A stretch of DNA of 32,713 nt from an uncultured Oscillospiraceae bacterium (GTDB lineage Bacteria; Bacillota; Clostridia; Oscillospirales; Oscillospiraceae), in assembly GCA_958423465.1 (NCBI GenBank), contig CATZRD010000026.1, positions 1 to 32,713 of the forward strand, given 5' to 3'. The notes beneath the pieces were generated by a model that worked only from the letters and a program-made list of their open reading frames with translations, was not told the DNA's origin and did not search any database. Shown here piece after piece: positions 6,898-14,366 of the stretch; within the stretch, counting starts at the first letter, position 1, and the number at the start of each line of letters is the position of its first letter. The position numbers and the translations under genes were made by a program.

Positions 6898-7518
6898 ATG
6901 AAAGTGCTTTTGCTCAACGGCAGTCCCCATGAGCGGGGCTGCACCTACACCGCGCTCAGCGAGGTGGCCCGGACCCTGGAGGCGGACGGCGTCCAGGCGG
7001 AGATCCTCTGGCTGGGAAAGGAGCCTACCCAGGGCTGCATGGGCTGCGGCGCCTGCGGCAGGCTGGGCCGGTGCGTGTTCGACGACGTGGTGAACACGGC
7101 GGCGGAGAAGGCCCGGACCTGCGATGGGCTGATCGTGGGCTCCCCGGTCCACTACGCCGCCGCCTCGGGACAGGTCACCTGTGTCCTGGACCGGCTCTTC
7201 TACTCCGCCGGCAGCGCTCTCCGGCTGAAGCCCGCCGCGGCGGTGGTCTCCGCCCGCCGGGCCGGCACCACCGCCGCCCTGGATCAGCTGAATAAATATT
7301 TCACCATCAATCAGATGCCCGTGGTCTCCTCCCGGTACTGGAACATGGTCCACGGGACCAGTGCGGAGGACGTGGCCCGGGATGAGGAGGGCCTGGCGGT
7401 GATGCGGACCCTGGGCCACAATATGGCATGGCTCCTGAAGTCCATCCAGGCGGGCCGGGACGCGGGGCTGGCCCCGCCGGTCCAGGAGCCTCCCGCCAGG
7501 ACCAACTTCATCCGCTGA
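6898..7518 (+). CDS. Iron-sulfur flavoprotein-like NAD(P)H oxidoreductase
   Basis: 206-residue flavodoxin-fold protein of the NADPH-dependent FMN reductase group. The FMN phosphate loop is LLNGSPHERGCTYTAL (5-20), followed by GSPVHYAAASGQ in the second flavin-contact loop. A compact cysteine cluster C47-x2-C50-x2-C53-x5-C59 (in GCMGCGACGRLGRC) fits the [4Fe-4S] motif of archaeal/clostridial iron-sulfur flavoprotein (Isf). Such proteins move electrons between ferredoxin, oxygen or peroxide and other acceptors; the partner here is unknown. It has its own promoter and is separated from lspA by a second promoter, so it is probably a single-gene unit. Confidence 0.85.
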   Translation: MKVLLLNGSPHERGCTYTALSEVARTLEADGVQAEILWLGKEPTQGCMGCGACGRLGRCVFDDVVNTAAEKARTCDGLIVGSPVHYAAASGQVTCVLDRLFYSAGSALRLKPAAAVVSARRAGTTAALDQLNKYFTINQMPVVSSRYWNMVHGTSAEDVARDEEGLAVMRTLGHNMAWLLKSIQAGRDAGLAPPVQEPPARTNFIR

Positions 7519-7537
7519 GGGACCTGTCCGGCCCCGG

Positions 7538-7566
7538 TTGCAATGGCGGCGGGGCTGTGGTATGAT
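7538..7566 (+). promoter_or_regulatory. Promoter of lspA-rluD
   Basis: -35 TTGCAA (7538-7543), 17-nt spacer, -10 TATGAT (7561-7566) preceded by GTGG. Expected start near 7573, giving a leader of about 24 nt. Confidence 0.7.
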
Positions 7567-7596
7567 GGGGGAAAATCCCCGTAAAGGAGCAATGGC

Positions 7597-8130
7597 ATGA
7601 TCTATCTGATTGCGATCGCCGCCTGCGTCGCCGCCGACCAGGCCATGAAGCTGTGGACGGCGGCCAACCTGGGGCTGTACCAGTCCAGACCTCTGATTCC
7701 CGGCTTTGTGGAGCTGCTGTACGTCCAGAACACCGGCGGCGGCTTCTCCATCCTCAGCCGGCACACCTGGCTCCTGACGGCGCTCACCGCCGTGGTCATG
7801 GCGGGCATTGCCGCGCTGCTGGTAAAAAAGGTCTTTTCCCATCCCCTGGCCATGTGGACCCTGACCCTGGCTCTGGGGGGCGGTCTGGGCAATCTCATCG
7901 ACCGGGTGCGGCTGGGCTATGTGGTGGATATGTTCAACTTCCAGTTCATCCGCTATCCCGTGTTCAACGTGGCGGACATCTTCGTGGTAGTCGGCATCAT
8001 CGGCTTTGCCGCCTACTACCTGCTGCTGGACGACAAGGTCCGGGGACAGAAAGAAACGGCCGGGAAGCATATGGAGCCGCCGGCGGAGGAGCAGGGCCAT
8101 GGACAGGACCATTCTGCTGACGGCCAGTGA
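7597..8130 (+). CDS. lspA: Lipoprotein signal peptidase (signal peptidase II)
   Basis: Membrane aspartyl protease that removes signal peptides of diacylglyceryl-modified prolipoproteins, including the two binding lipoproteins in this window. 177 residues, four membrane segments, with VQNTGGGFS (43-51) and the two catalytic aspartates Asp111 (YVVDMF) and Asp127 (FNVADIF) in place. AAAGGAG upstream supports the ATG at 7597. After the last helix there is a hydrophilic tail of about 30 residues, longer than usual, whose last part overlaps the start of rluD by 32 nt. Confidence 0.96.
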   Translation: MIYLIAIAACVAADQAMKLWTAANLGLYQSRPLIPGFVELLYVQNTGGGFSILSRHTWLLTALTAVVMAGIAALLVKKVFSHPLAMWTLTLALGGGLGNLIDRVRLGYVVDMFNFQFIRYPVFNVADIFVVVGIIGFAAYYLLLDDKVRGQKETAGKHMEPPAEEQGHGQDHSADGQ

Positions 8131-9016
8131 GGCCGGGCGGCTGGACAGCCTTCTGGCCGCCGGGGTGCCGGAGCTGACCCGGTCCGCCGCCCAGCGGCTC
8201 ATCGCCCAGGGCCGGGTGCTGGTGAACGGTGCCGCGGCGTCCAAGAGCTGCCGGCTGGCGGGAGGCGAGACCGTGGCCGTGGCCCTCCCCGCCCCTGAGC
8301 CTGTGGAGACCACGGCCCAGGACATCCCGCTGGACGTGGTCTATGAGGACGATGACGTGATCGTGGTGAACAAGCCCGTGGGCATGGTGGTCCACCCCGC
8401 CCCGGGCCACCCGGACGGAACCCTGGTCAACGCCCTGCTCCACCACTGCGGCGGCAGCCTCAGCGGCGTGGGGGGCGAACTGCGCCCGGGCATCGTCCAC
8501 CGCATCGACCGGGACACCAGCGGCCTCATCATCGCGGCGAAAAATGACTTCGCCCACCAGGCCCTGGCGGAGCAGCTGAAGGACCACACCCTGGCCCGGA
8601 CCTACGAGGCGGTGGCGGTGGGGACGCTGCGGGAGGACAGCGGCGTCATCGACGCCCCCATCGGCCGCTGCCCCACGGACCGGAAAAAGATGGCGGTGGT
8701 CAGCCGGGGCGGCCGGGAGGCGGTGACTCACTGGCAGGTCCTGGGCCGGTATCCGGGCTACACCCATGTGCGCTGCCGTCTGGAGACCGGGCGCACCCAC
8801 CAGATCCGGGTCCATATGGCCTATATCGGCCACCCTCTCTACGGGGACACGGTGTACGGGGCGAAAAAGCCCGCCCCGGATATGACCGGCCAGTGCCTCC
8901 ACGCCGTGGGCCTGCGGTTTCTCCACCCCCGCACCGGGGAGCCGGTGGAGCTGAGCTGCCCAGTGAACGAAGAGTTTCAGGCGTTTCTGGAGAAGCTGCG
9001 AAAGCTCCCAAAATAG
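8099..9016 (+). CDS. rluD: RluA-family pseudouridine synthase (RluD-like)
   Basis: Converts specific uridines in RNA, most likely 23S rRNA, to pseudouridine. 305 residues: an N-terminal S4 RNA-binding domain (about 13-60), then the catalytic domain with HRIDRDTSGL (134-143) carrying catalytic Asp137 and the family strings VNKPVGMVVHPAPGH and LETGRTHQIRVHMAYIGHPL. The ATG at 8099 has GGAGGAG about 8 nt upstream inside lspA; lspA followed by an rluD-like gene is a common Gram-positive arrangement. Which uridines are modified (RluD, YlyB or RluC-like targets) cannot be decided from sequence. Confidence 0.93.
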   Translation: MDRTILLTASEAGRLDSLLAAGVPELTRSAAQRLIAQGRVLVNGAAASKSCRLAGGETVAVALPAPEPVETTAQDIPLDVVYEDDDVIVVNKPVGMVVHPAPGHPDGTLVNALLHHCGGSLSGVGGELRPGIVHRIDRDTSGLIIAAKNDFAHQALAEQLKDHTLARTYEAVAVGTLREDSGVIDAPIGRCPTDRKKMAVVSRGGREAVTHWQVLGRYPGYTHVRCRLETGRTHQIRVHMAYIGHPLYGDTVYGAKKPAPDMTGQCLHAVGLRFLHPRTGEPVELSCPVNEEFQAFLEKLRKLPK

Positions 9017-9047
9017 AAAAAGGGAGCCCCTCTTGGGGCTCCTTTTT
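9017..9047. terminator. Bidirectional terminator after rluD and dcyD
   Basis: AAAAAGGGAGCCCC, loop TCTT, GGGGCTCCTTTTT: a 13-bp stem with one bulged G, ending in T5 on + and in T5 on -. It starts directly after the rluD stop and lies 17 nt from the end of the opposing gene. Confidence 0.88.
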
Positions 9048-9064
9048 CATGCCTTATGCCGTTC

Positions 9065-10024
9065 TTACAGGGCGAACAGGGCGCCGGCGCCGCCGGTGTG
9101 GACGAAAAGGATATCCTCCGCGTCCTCCAGCTCCCCCTGCTCCAGCAGCTCGAAGAGGCCCGCCAGGGCCTTGCCGGTGTACACCGGGTCCGCCAGGATG
9201 CCCTCCGCCTGGGCCAGCCGCCGGACGGCGGCGGTTCCCGCCTGGCTGGGGACGGCGTAGCCGGGGCCGATGTGGTAGTGGATGCAGATGTCCTCCCGGC
9301 GCACCGGTACGTCGCTGTCCAGCAGGGCCTTGACGCCGTTCATCAAATCAAAGGCGATCTCCGCAAAGGGGTCGTCGCAGACGCCGATCCCGATGGAGCG
9401 GGTCCCAGGCAGAAACAGCTTGGCTCCGTAAGTCAGGCCCGCGTAGGTGCCGCCGGAGCCGGCGGCGCTGACCACGGCGTCGAATTGGACGCCCAGAGCC
9501 TCCGCCTGGTTGGCGATCTCCCGGGCGCAGTTGACGTAGCCCAGGCACCCCAGGGGTACGGAGCCGCCCACGGGGATAAAGTAGGGGACGTGGCCCTGGT
9601 CCCGGAGCCGGTCCATGATCCGCTCCATCTCCGCGTATACGTCGTCGTAGGAGTCGGTGTCCACGAACCGGACCTCCCCGCCGTAGAGCTGGTCCAGGAT
9701 CAGGTTGCCCCCGGACAGCGCGCCCCGCTTTTTCAGGACCAGAATAGACTTCATGCCCAGGCGGGCGGCGCAGGCGGCGGTGAGCATGGCGTGGTTGGAC
9801 TGGGGGCCTCCGGCGGTGAGGACATAGTCCGCGCCCTTGGCCCGGGCGTCCGCCAGCAGGAACTCCAGCTTGCGGACCTTGTTGCCGCCCAGGGCCACGC
9901 CGGTCATGTCGTCCCGCTTGACGTACAGATTCTTCCCCAGCTCACGGCTGAGATTCTCCAGCTTGTACAGGGGGGTGGGCAGCAGGCTCAGGGGGATGTT
10001 GGGGAAATCGGTGATCTGCTTCAT
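9065..10024 (-). CDS. dcyD: D-cysteine desulfhydrase / ACC deaminase family PLP enzyme
   Basis: 319-residue fold-type II PLP enzyme. Lys49 in LGGNKVRKLEF is the expected Schiff-base lysine; GGPQSNHAM (72-80) and SAAGSGGTYAGL are the cofactor-binding loops. The closest function is D-cysteine desulfhydrase, which makes pyruvate, ammonia and sulfide; 1-aminocyclopropane-1-carboxylate deaminase and L-cysteate sulfo-lyase share the fold and cannot be excluded. Last gene of metY-metA-dcyD, 12 nt after metA with its own GGAGG, so sulfide released here could feed the O-acetylhomoserine sulfhydrylase. Confidence 0.87.
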   Translation of the reverse strand: MKQITDFPNIPLSLLPTPLYKLENLSRELGKNLYVKRDDMTGVALGGNKVRKLEFLLADARAKGADYVLTAGGPQSNHAMLTAACAARLGMKSILVLKKRGALSGGNLILDQLYGGEVRFVDTDSYDDVYAEMERIMDRLRDQGHVPYFIPVGGSVPLGCLGYVNCAREIANQAEALGVQFDAVVSAAGSGGTYAGLTYGAKLFLPGTRSIGIGVCDDPFAEIAFDLMNGVKALLDSDVPVRREDICIHYHIGPGYAVPSQAGTAAVRRLAQAEGILADPVYTGKALAGLFELLEQGELEDAEDILFVHTGGAGALFAL

Positions 10025-10036
10025 GGGTCGTTCCTC

Positions 10037-10963
10037 CTATGGACGGTCCTTCAACCGGTCAAGGTCGTAGGGCGTGGTCTGATAGACGAAATAGTTCAGC
10101 CAGTTGCTGTACAGCAGGTTGGCGCAGGAGCGCCAGGTGACCCGGGGCGGCTGGGTGTCGTCGTCGTTGGGGTAGTAGTTCTTGGGCAGGGCAATGGGCT
10201 TGCCCTGGCCTTTGTCCCGGCGGTACTCCTGGTCCAGGGTCATGGCGTCGTACTCGCTGTGGCCGGTAATGAAGATCTGGCGGCCGCTGTCCGTGGACAG
10301 GGCGTAGATTCCGGCCTGGGGGGAGGAGGCCAGAATCTTCAGGGCCGGGACGGCCTCCACATCCTCCCGGCGGACGGTGGTGTGCCGGGAGTGGGGGACC
10401 ATGAACACGTCGTCGCTGCCCCGGAAGAGCATATTGCTGCGCCGCTCCACCACATGGGGGAACACGCCGAAGAGCTTTTCCGCCAGAGGGTATTTGGGGA
10501 TGCCATAGTGGTAGTACAGCCCCGCCTGTGCCCCCCAGCAGATGTGGAAGGTGGAGTGGACGTGGGTCTTGGACCACTCCATGATTTGGCACAGCTCCGG
10601 CCAGTATTCCACCTCCTCGAAGGGCAGGTGCTCCACCGGCGCGCCGGTGATGACCATGCCGTCGAAATTCCGGCCCTTCACGTCGTCAAAATGGCGGTAA
10701 AAGGCCAGCATGTGCTCCTGGGGGGTGTTTTTGGGGATGTGGCCCGCCGGGCAGATCAGCTCCAGCTCCACCTGAAGGGGCGTGTTGGACAGCAGGCGGC
10801 TGAGCTGGGTCTCCGTGGCGATCTTGGTGGGCATCAGGTTCAAAAGCAGGATCTTCAGAGGCCGGATGTCCTGGGTGGTGGCCCGGGTTTCCGTCATGAC
10901 GAAGATGTTTTCCTCCGTCAGGGTCCTGACGGCGGGCAATTCATTAGGGATCCGGATAGGCAT
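10037..10963 (-). CDS. metA: Homoserine O-acetyltransferase (MetA family)
   Basis: Activates homoserine for methionine synthesis. 308 residues, full length for the MetA glutamine-amidotransferase-like fold. The catalytic set is intact: Cys142 in HICWGAQAGLYYHYG, His235 and Glu237 in ITGHSEYD. Residue 111, in TGAPVEHLPFEEV, is Glu; in this family Glu111 is associated with acetyl-CoA use and Gly with succinyl-CoA use, so acetyl transfer is predicted despite the usual 'succinyltransferase' name. This agrees with the adjacent O-acetylhomoserine sulfhydrylase. AGGAGGG at 10972-10978 supports the start. Confidence 0.94.
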   Translation of the reverse strand: MPIRIPNELPAVRTLTEENIFVMTETRATTQDIRPLKILLLNLMPTKIATETQLSRLLSNTPLQVELELICPAGHIPKNTPQEHMLAFYRHFDDVKGRNFDGMVITGAPVEHLPFEEVEYWPELCQIMEWSKTHVHSTFHICWGAQAGLYYHYGIPKYPLAEKLFGVFPHVVERRSNMLFRGSDDVFMVPHSRHTTVRREDVEAVPALKILASSPQAGIYALSTDSGRQIFITGHSEYDAMTLDQEYRRDKGQGKPIALPKNYYPNDDDTQPPRVTWRSCANLLYSNWLNYFVYQTTPYDLDRLKDRP

Positions 10964-10997
10964 GGCGCCGCCCTCCTATTTACAGCAAAGTTTTCGC

Positions 10998-11060
10998 CCG
11001 CCTTTTTCAAAAGGCGGCGGGGACCGGGGCGGCGCCCCGGCGGGTTTGGGCGGAGCCCAA
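10998..11060. repeat. Three consecutive short hairpins between metY and metA
   Basis: CCGCCTTTT/AAAAGGCGG (10998-11017), CCGGGGC-GGC-GCCCCGG (11024-11040) and TTGGGC-GGA-GCCCAA (11046-11060). This looks like a modular palindromic repeat of the REP/BIME kind placed inside the operon. It could attenuate or process the transcript between metY and metA. Confidence 0.55.
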
Positions 11061-11081
11061 CAGGATACCGTCAAAATACTG

Positions 11082-12362
11082 TCAGATCTTTTCCAGAGCC
11101 TGGGCCAGATCGTTTATCAGGTCCTCCCGGCTCTCCAGGCCCACGCTGAGGCGCACCAGGTCCGGAGAGACCCCGGCGGCCAGCAGCTCCGCGTCGTTCA
11201 TCTGCCGGTGGGTGGTGCTGGCGGGGTGGAGGCAGCAGGTGCGGGCGTCGGCCACATGGGTGGCGATGGCCCCCAGCTTCAGATGGCCCATGAAGGCCTC
11301 GGCGGCGGCCCGGCCGCCTCTGACGCCGAAGCTCACCACGCCGCAGGAGCCGTGGGGCAGGTACTTCTCCGCCAGGGCGTGGTAGGGGTCCCCGGGCAGG
11401 CCGCTGTACCGCACCCAGGCGATCTTTGGATGGCCGCTCAGATATTCCGCCACGGCCTGGGCGTTCTCACAGTGGCGGGCTACCCGGACGTGGAGGCTCT
11501 CCAGCCCCAGATTCAGGAGAAAGGCGCTCTGGGGGGACATGGCGGAGCCGAAATCCCGCATGAGCTGGGCGGTGGCCTTGTGGATAAAAGCCCCCTCCCT
11601 GCCGAATTTCTCCGCGTAGACCACGCCGTGGTAGCTGTCGTCCGGCGTACAGAGCCCGGGGAATTTCTCGGCGTGGGCCATCCAGTCGAAGCGCCCGGCG
11701 TCCACGATACAGCCCCCCAGAGCGGCGGCGTGGCCGTCCATGTACTTGGTGGTGGAGTGGGTCACGATGTCCGCGCCCCACTGGATGGGCCGGCAGTTCA
11801 CCGGGGTGGCGAAGGTGTTGTCCACGATGAGGGGCACGCCGTGGGCGTGGGCCGCGGCGGCGAACTTTTCAATGTCCAGCACCGTGAGGGCGGGATTGGC
11901 GATGGTCTCGCCGAACACCGCTTTGGTGTTGGGCCGGAAGGCGGCGTCCAGCTCCTCCGCCGCGCAGTCCGGGGAGACGAAGGTCACCTCCAGGCCCATG
12001 CGCTTCATGGTCACGGCCAGAAGGTTGTAGGTGCCGCCGTAGATGGAGCTGGAGGCCACCACATGGTCCCCGCAGGCGGCGATGTTGAATATGGCGTAGA
12101 AGTTGGCCGCCTGGCCGGAGGCGGTGAGCATGGCCGCCGTTCCTCCCTCCAGGGCGGCGATCTTGGCCGCCACGGCGTCGCAGGTGGGGTTCTGGAGGCG
12201 GCTGTAGAAGTAGCCCTCGGCCTCCAGGTCGAAGAGCTTCCCCATGTCTTCGCTGGTATTATATTTGAAGGTAGTGGATTGGATGATGGGGATCTGCCGG
12301 GGCTCCCCGTTGCCGGGGGCATAGCCCCCCTGGACGCAGACGGTCTCCAGATGCTGCTCCAT
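11082..12362 (-). CDS. metY: O-acetylhomoserine sulfhydrylase
   Basis: Joins O-acetylhomoserine and sulfide to homocysteine (direct sulfhydrylation). 426 residues of the Cys/Met PLP family: YFYSRLQNPT (51-60), SGQAANFYAIFNI, GETIANP, and the PLP lysine Lys206 in HSTTKYMDGH. The length of about 425-430 and 'HPASTTHRQ' near the C terminus fit MetY rather than the shorter cystathionine gamma-synthases. The ATG at 12362 is chosen over one 60 nt upstream, because the extra residues (KAPPRRRERER) look like translated leader. First gene of the operon; promoter at 12413-12441. No SAM riboswitch or T-box is visible in the leader. Confidence 0.93.
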   Translation of the reverse strand: MEQHLETVCVQGGYAPGNGEPRQIPIIQSTTFKYNTSEDMGKLFDLEAEGYFYSRLQNPTCDAVAAKIAALEGGTAAMLTASGQAANFYAIFNIAACGDHVVASSSIYGGTYNLLAVTMKRMGLEVTFVSPDCAAEELDAAFRPNTKAVFGETIANPALTVLDIEKFAAAAHAHGVPLIVDNTFATPVNCRPIQWGADIVTHSTTKYMDGHAAALGGCIVDAGRFDWMAHAEKFPGLCTPDDSYHGVVYAEKFGREGAFIHKATAQLMRDFGSAMSPQSAFLLNLGLESLHVRVARHCENAQAVAEYLSGHPKIAWVRYSGLPGDPYHALAEKYLPHGSCGVVSFGVRGGRAAAEAFMGHLKLGAIATHVADARTCCLHPASTTHRQMNDAELLAAGVSPDLVRLSVGLESREDLINDLAQALEKI

Positions 12363-12412
12363 AGCGCGCTCTCTTTCCCGCCGCCGGGGCGGCGCTTTGA
12401 TGGGATGACAGC

Positions 12413-12441
12413 AGTATACCACGGGCGGCGGTCCTTTGCAA
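12413..12441 (-). promoter_or_regulatory. Promoter of the metY operon
   Basis: On the minus strand, -35 TTGCAA (12436-12441), 17-nt spacer, -10 TATACT (12413-12418) preceded by GTGG. The leader of about 45 nt contains a GC hairpin (CGCCGCC / GGCGGCG) but no recognised riboswitch. Confidence 0.68.
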
Positions 12442-12519
12442 GGCTGGGACCGGCCCGGAAAACCCGGGAAAATTTCATCCAGCCGACAGGATGCGAGGCC
12501 ATTTGCGGAGACGCCGCCG

Positions 12520-12533
12520 TATAATACTCGTTG
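12520..12533 (+). promoter_or_regulatory. -10 region of noc, in a 14-mer shared with the mtaB promoter
   Basis: TATAATACTCGTTG occurs here and again at 23060-23073. The TATAAT is a consensus -10, but no good -35 lies 16-18 nt upstream. The shared bases past the -10 would cover the transcription start. A Noc-site-like string with a CCCGGGAAA core lies about 50 nt upstream (12459-12472). Confidence 0.45.
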
Positions 12534-12582
12534 TAGACAGGAATACCTCTCGTGGACAAGCTGTCAGAAAGGAGGCGGCGCC

Positions 12583-13404
12583 GTGGAAGCCAAAAAGCCG
12601 CAGCTCTACCAGTCCGCCCGCATCCATCAGATCCCCATTGAGCGCATCATCCCCAACCCCCAGCAGCCCCGCCGCCACTTCGACCCCCAGGCCCTGGGGG
12701 AGCTGGCCCAGTCCATCCGCCAGCACGGGGTGCTCCAGCCCCTCAGCGTCCAGCGCACGGCGGCGGGCTATGTGCTGGTGGCCGGGGAGCGGCGGCTCCG
12801 GGCCGCCGGGCTGGCGGGACTGAGCCATGTGCCCTGTATTCTGGTGCGGGCGTCGGACCAGGACAGCGCCCTGCTGGCCCTGGTGGAAAATCTCCAGCGG
12901 TGCGACCTCCACTATCTGGAGGAGGCCGCCGCCATCTCCCAGCTCATCACCGCCTACGGCCTGAGCCAGGAGGAGGCCGCCCGGCGGCTGGGCCGCAGTC
13001 AGTCGGCGGTGGCCAACAAGCTGCGGCTGCTGCGCCTCAGCCCCGCCTGCTGCCAGAAGCTGCGGCAGTACGGCCTGACGGAGCGCCACGCCCGGGCGCT
13101 GCTGCGGCTGGAGGGGGAGGAGGAGCGGCTGGCCGCCCTGGAACAGATGGGCCGGCGGCAGATGAACGTGGCGGAGGCGGAGCGGTACGTCGAGGGCCTG
13201 TTGGCCCAGCGGCAGCGGACGCCCCCCCGGAGCGCGCCGAAGTACATCATCAAGGACGTTCGGCTGTTCCTCAACAGCGTCACCCGGGGGATGGAGACCA
13301 TCCGCCGGGCGGGGGTGGACGCTCAGTACCGCAAGCAGGAGAGCGACGAGGCCATCACCATCACCATCCAGATCCCCAAAAAGCGGGCGGAACAGGCGGG
13401 ATAG
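12583..13404 (+). CDS. noc: ParB-family nucleoid occlusion protein
   Basis: DNA-binding CTPase-type protein that in Firmicutes keeps the division septum away from the nucleoid. 273 residues: ParB N domain with PNPQQPR (24-30), GERRLRA (68-74) and ENLQRCDL (102-109) boxes, helix-turn-helix GLSQEEAARRLGRSQSAV (126-143), and a C-terminal segment (VRLFLNSVTRGMETIRRAG ... ITIQIPK) that resembles Noc more than Spo0J/ParB. The amphipathic membrane-targeting helix at the very N terminus of Bacillus Noc is not obvious. The start is GTG at 12583 with AAAGGAGG 7 nt upstream. No parA neighbour, so it is an orphan here. Confidence 0.85.
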   Translation: MEAKKPQLYQSARIHQIPIERIIPNPQQPRRHFDPQALGELAQSIRQHGVLQPLSVQRTAAGYVLVAGERRLRAAGLAGLSHVPCILVRASDQDSALLALVENLQRCDLHYLEEAAAISQLITAYGLSQEEAARRLGRSQSAVANKLRLLRLSPACCQKLRQYGLTERHARALLRLEGEEERLAALEQMGRRQMNVAEAERYVEGLLAQRQRTPPRSAPKYIIKDVRLFLNSVTRGMETIRRAGVDAQYRKQESDEAITITIQIPKKRAEQAG

Positions 13405-13435
13405 ACAAGGCCGCCGGCGGGAAGCGAAGCGGATT

Positions 13436-13478
13436 CAGAAGGGAGGCTCTTTCCCACAGGGAAAGAGCCTCCCTTCTG
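13436..13478. terminator. Terminator between noc and the peptide importer operon
   Basis: 20-bp perfect stem beginning CAGAAGGGAGG with an ACA loop, lying between converging genes. Its + side is followed by CTGCTTTTAC and its - side by a weak T-poor sequence. It is similar in sequence to the stem at 4183-4220 (both carry a GAGG-CTTTCC core). Confidence 0.72.
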
Positions 13479-13484
13479 CTGCTT

Positions 13485-14366
13485 TTACAGATTGCTCTCC
13501 TTCCGGTTGGACTGGCGGCGGAGGTAGCTGCCGATATTGGTCACGCACAGCAGCGTGACCACCAGAAAGACGCCGGGGATCAGGATGATCCACCAGGCCC
13601 CGGAGGACAGCGCGTTTTCCGACAGGCTCAGCATACTGCCCCAGGAGATCACCTCCAGAGGCAGGCCGATGCCCATGAAGCTGAGGGTGGACTCTGCGCT
13701 GATGGCGCCGCGGATGTTCATGACCGCCATGAACATGATGGAGGAGAGAAAGTTGGGGGCCAGATGCCGCCGGAGGATCCGTGGAAAGCCCGCGCCCATG
13801 CACCGGGCGGCCACCACATACTCGCTGCTTCGCAGCTGCCGCACCTCCGCGCGGACCACCTTGGCGATGGAGGTCCAGCTGGTGAGGCCGATGACCAGGG
13901 AGATGCTGAAAACGCTGGCGCTGCCCAGAACGGCCTGGATCAGGACGATGAGCAGCAGACTGGGGATGCTGAGGAAGATCTCCGTCAGGCGCATAAGAAG
14001 CTCGTCCAGCCATTTGGGGGCCAGGCCGCTGGCCGCCCCCACCACGATGGCGATGAGGGTGGAGACGGCGGCGGCGAAAAAGCCGATGAAGAGGGAGATC
14101 CTGCCGCCGTACCAGATCATGGAAAAGATGTCCCGTCCCATGGCGTCCGTCCCGAACCAGAACTCCCGGCAGGGGGCGCGGCTGGCGTTGTAGAGGTCCA
14201 TATAGGCGGGGTCCCTGGGGATGAACAGGTCGCACAGCAGGCACCCGGCCAGGATCACGGCCAGCACCGCCATGGAGGCCACCGGCTTGCCCTCGTGCCA
14301 GCGGGGCGTCCGCCGCCGGGGGAGCGGGACGGGCCGGATGCCCACGATCGTGAAGCGGTCATCCAA
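13485..14366 (-). CDS. Peptide/nickel ABC importer permease, DppC/OppC type
   Basis: 293-residue second permease of the importer. A hydrophilic N terminus and first membrane helix are followed by FWFGTDAMGRDIFSMIWYG, the DppC-family hallmark, and an EAA loop around EYVVAARCMGAG. About six membrane helices. The start is TTG at 14366 with GGAGGTG 7 nt upstream; it overlaps the end of the OppB-type gene by 8 nt and there is no in-frame ATG nearby. Last gene of the operon. Confidence 0.92.
   Translation of the reverse strand: MDDRFTIVGIRPVPLPRRRTPRWHEGKPVASMAVLAVILAGCLLCDLFIPRDPAYMDLYNASRAPCREFWFGTDAMGRDIFSMIWYGGRISLFIGFFAAAVSTLIAIVVGAASGLAPKWLDELLMRLTEIFLSIPSLLLIVLIQAVLGSASVFSISLVIGLTSWTSIAKVVRAEVRQLRSSEYVVAARCMGAGFPRILRRHLAPNFLSSIMFMAVMNIRGAISAESTLSFMGIGLPLEVISWGSMLSLSENALSSGAWWIILIPGVFLVVTLLCVTNIGSYLRRQSNRKESNL

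Noticed and set aside
6817..8325. 502-codon minus-strand open frame opposite the flavoprotein, lspA and rluD genes
   Set aside because: The composition is typical of antisense GC-rich frames, with no domain. It runs through three well-supported + strand genes and their promoters.
12363..12545. Search for a SAM riboswitch or T-box ahead of metY
   Set aside because: The leader after the promoter is only about 45 nt long with one GC hairpin. No T-box sequence or SAM aptamer core was seen.
12423..13484. parS-like site (TGTTTCACGTGAAACA) near the ParB-family gene
   Set aside because: No such sequence was seen on reading, in line with the protein being Noc rather than the chromosome-partition ParB.
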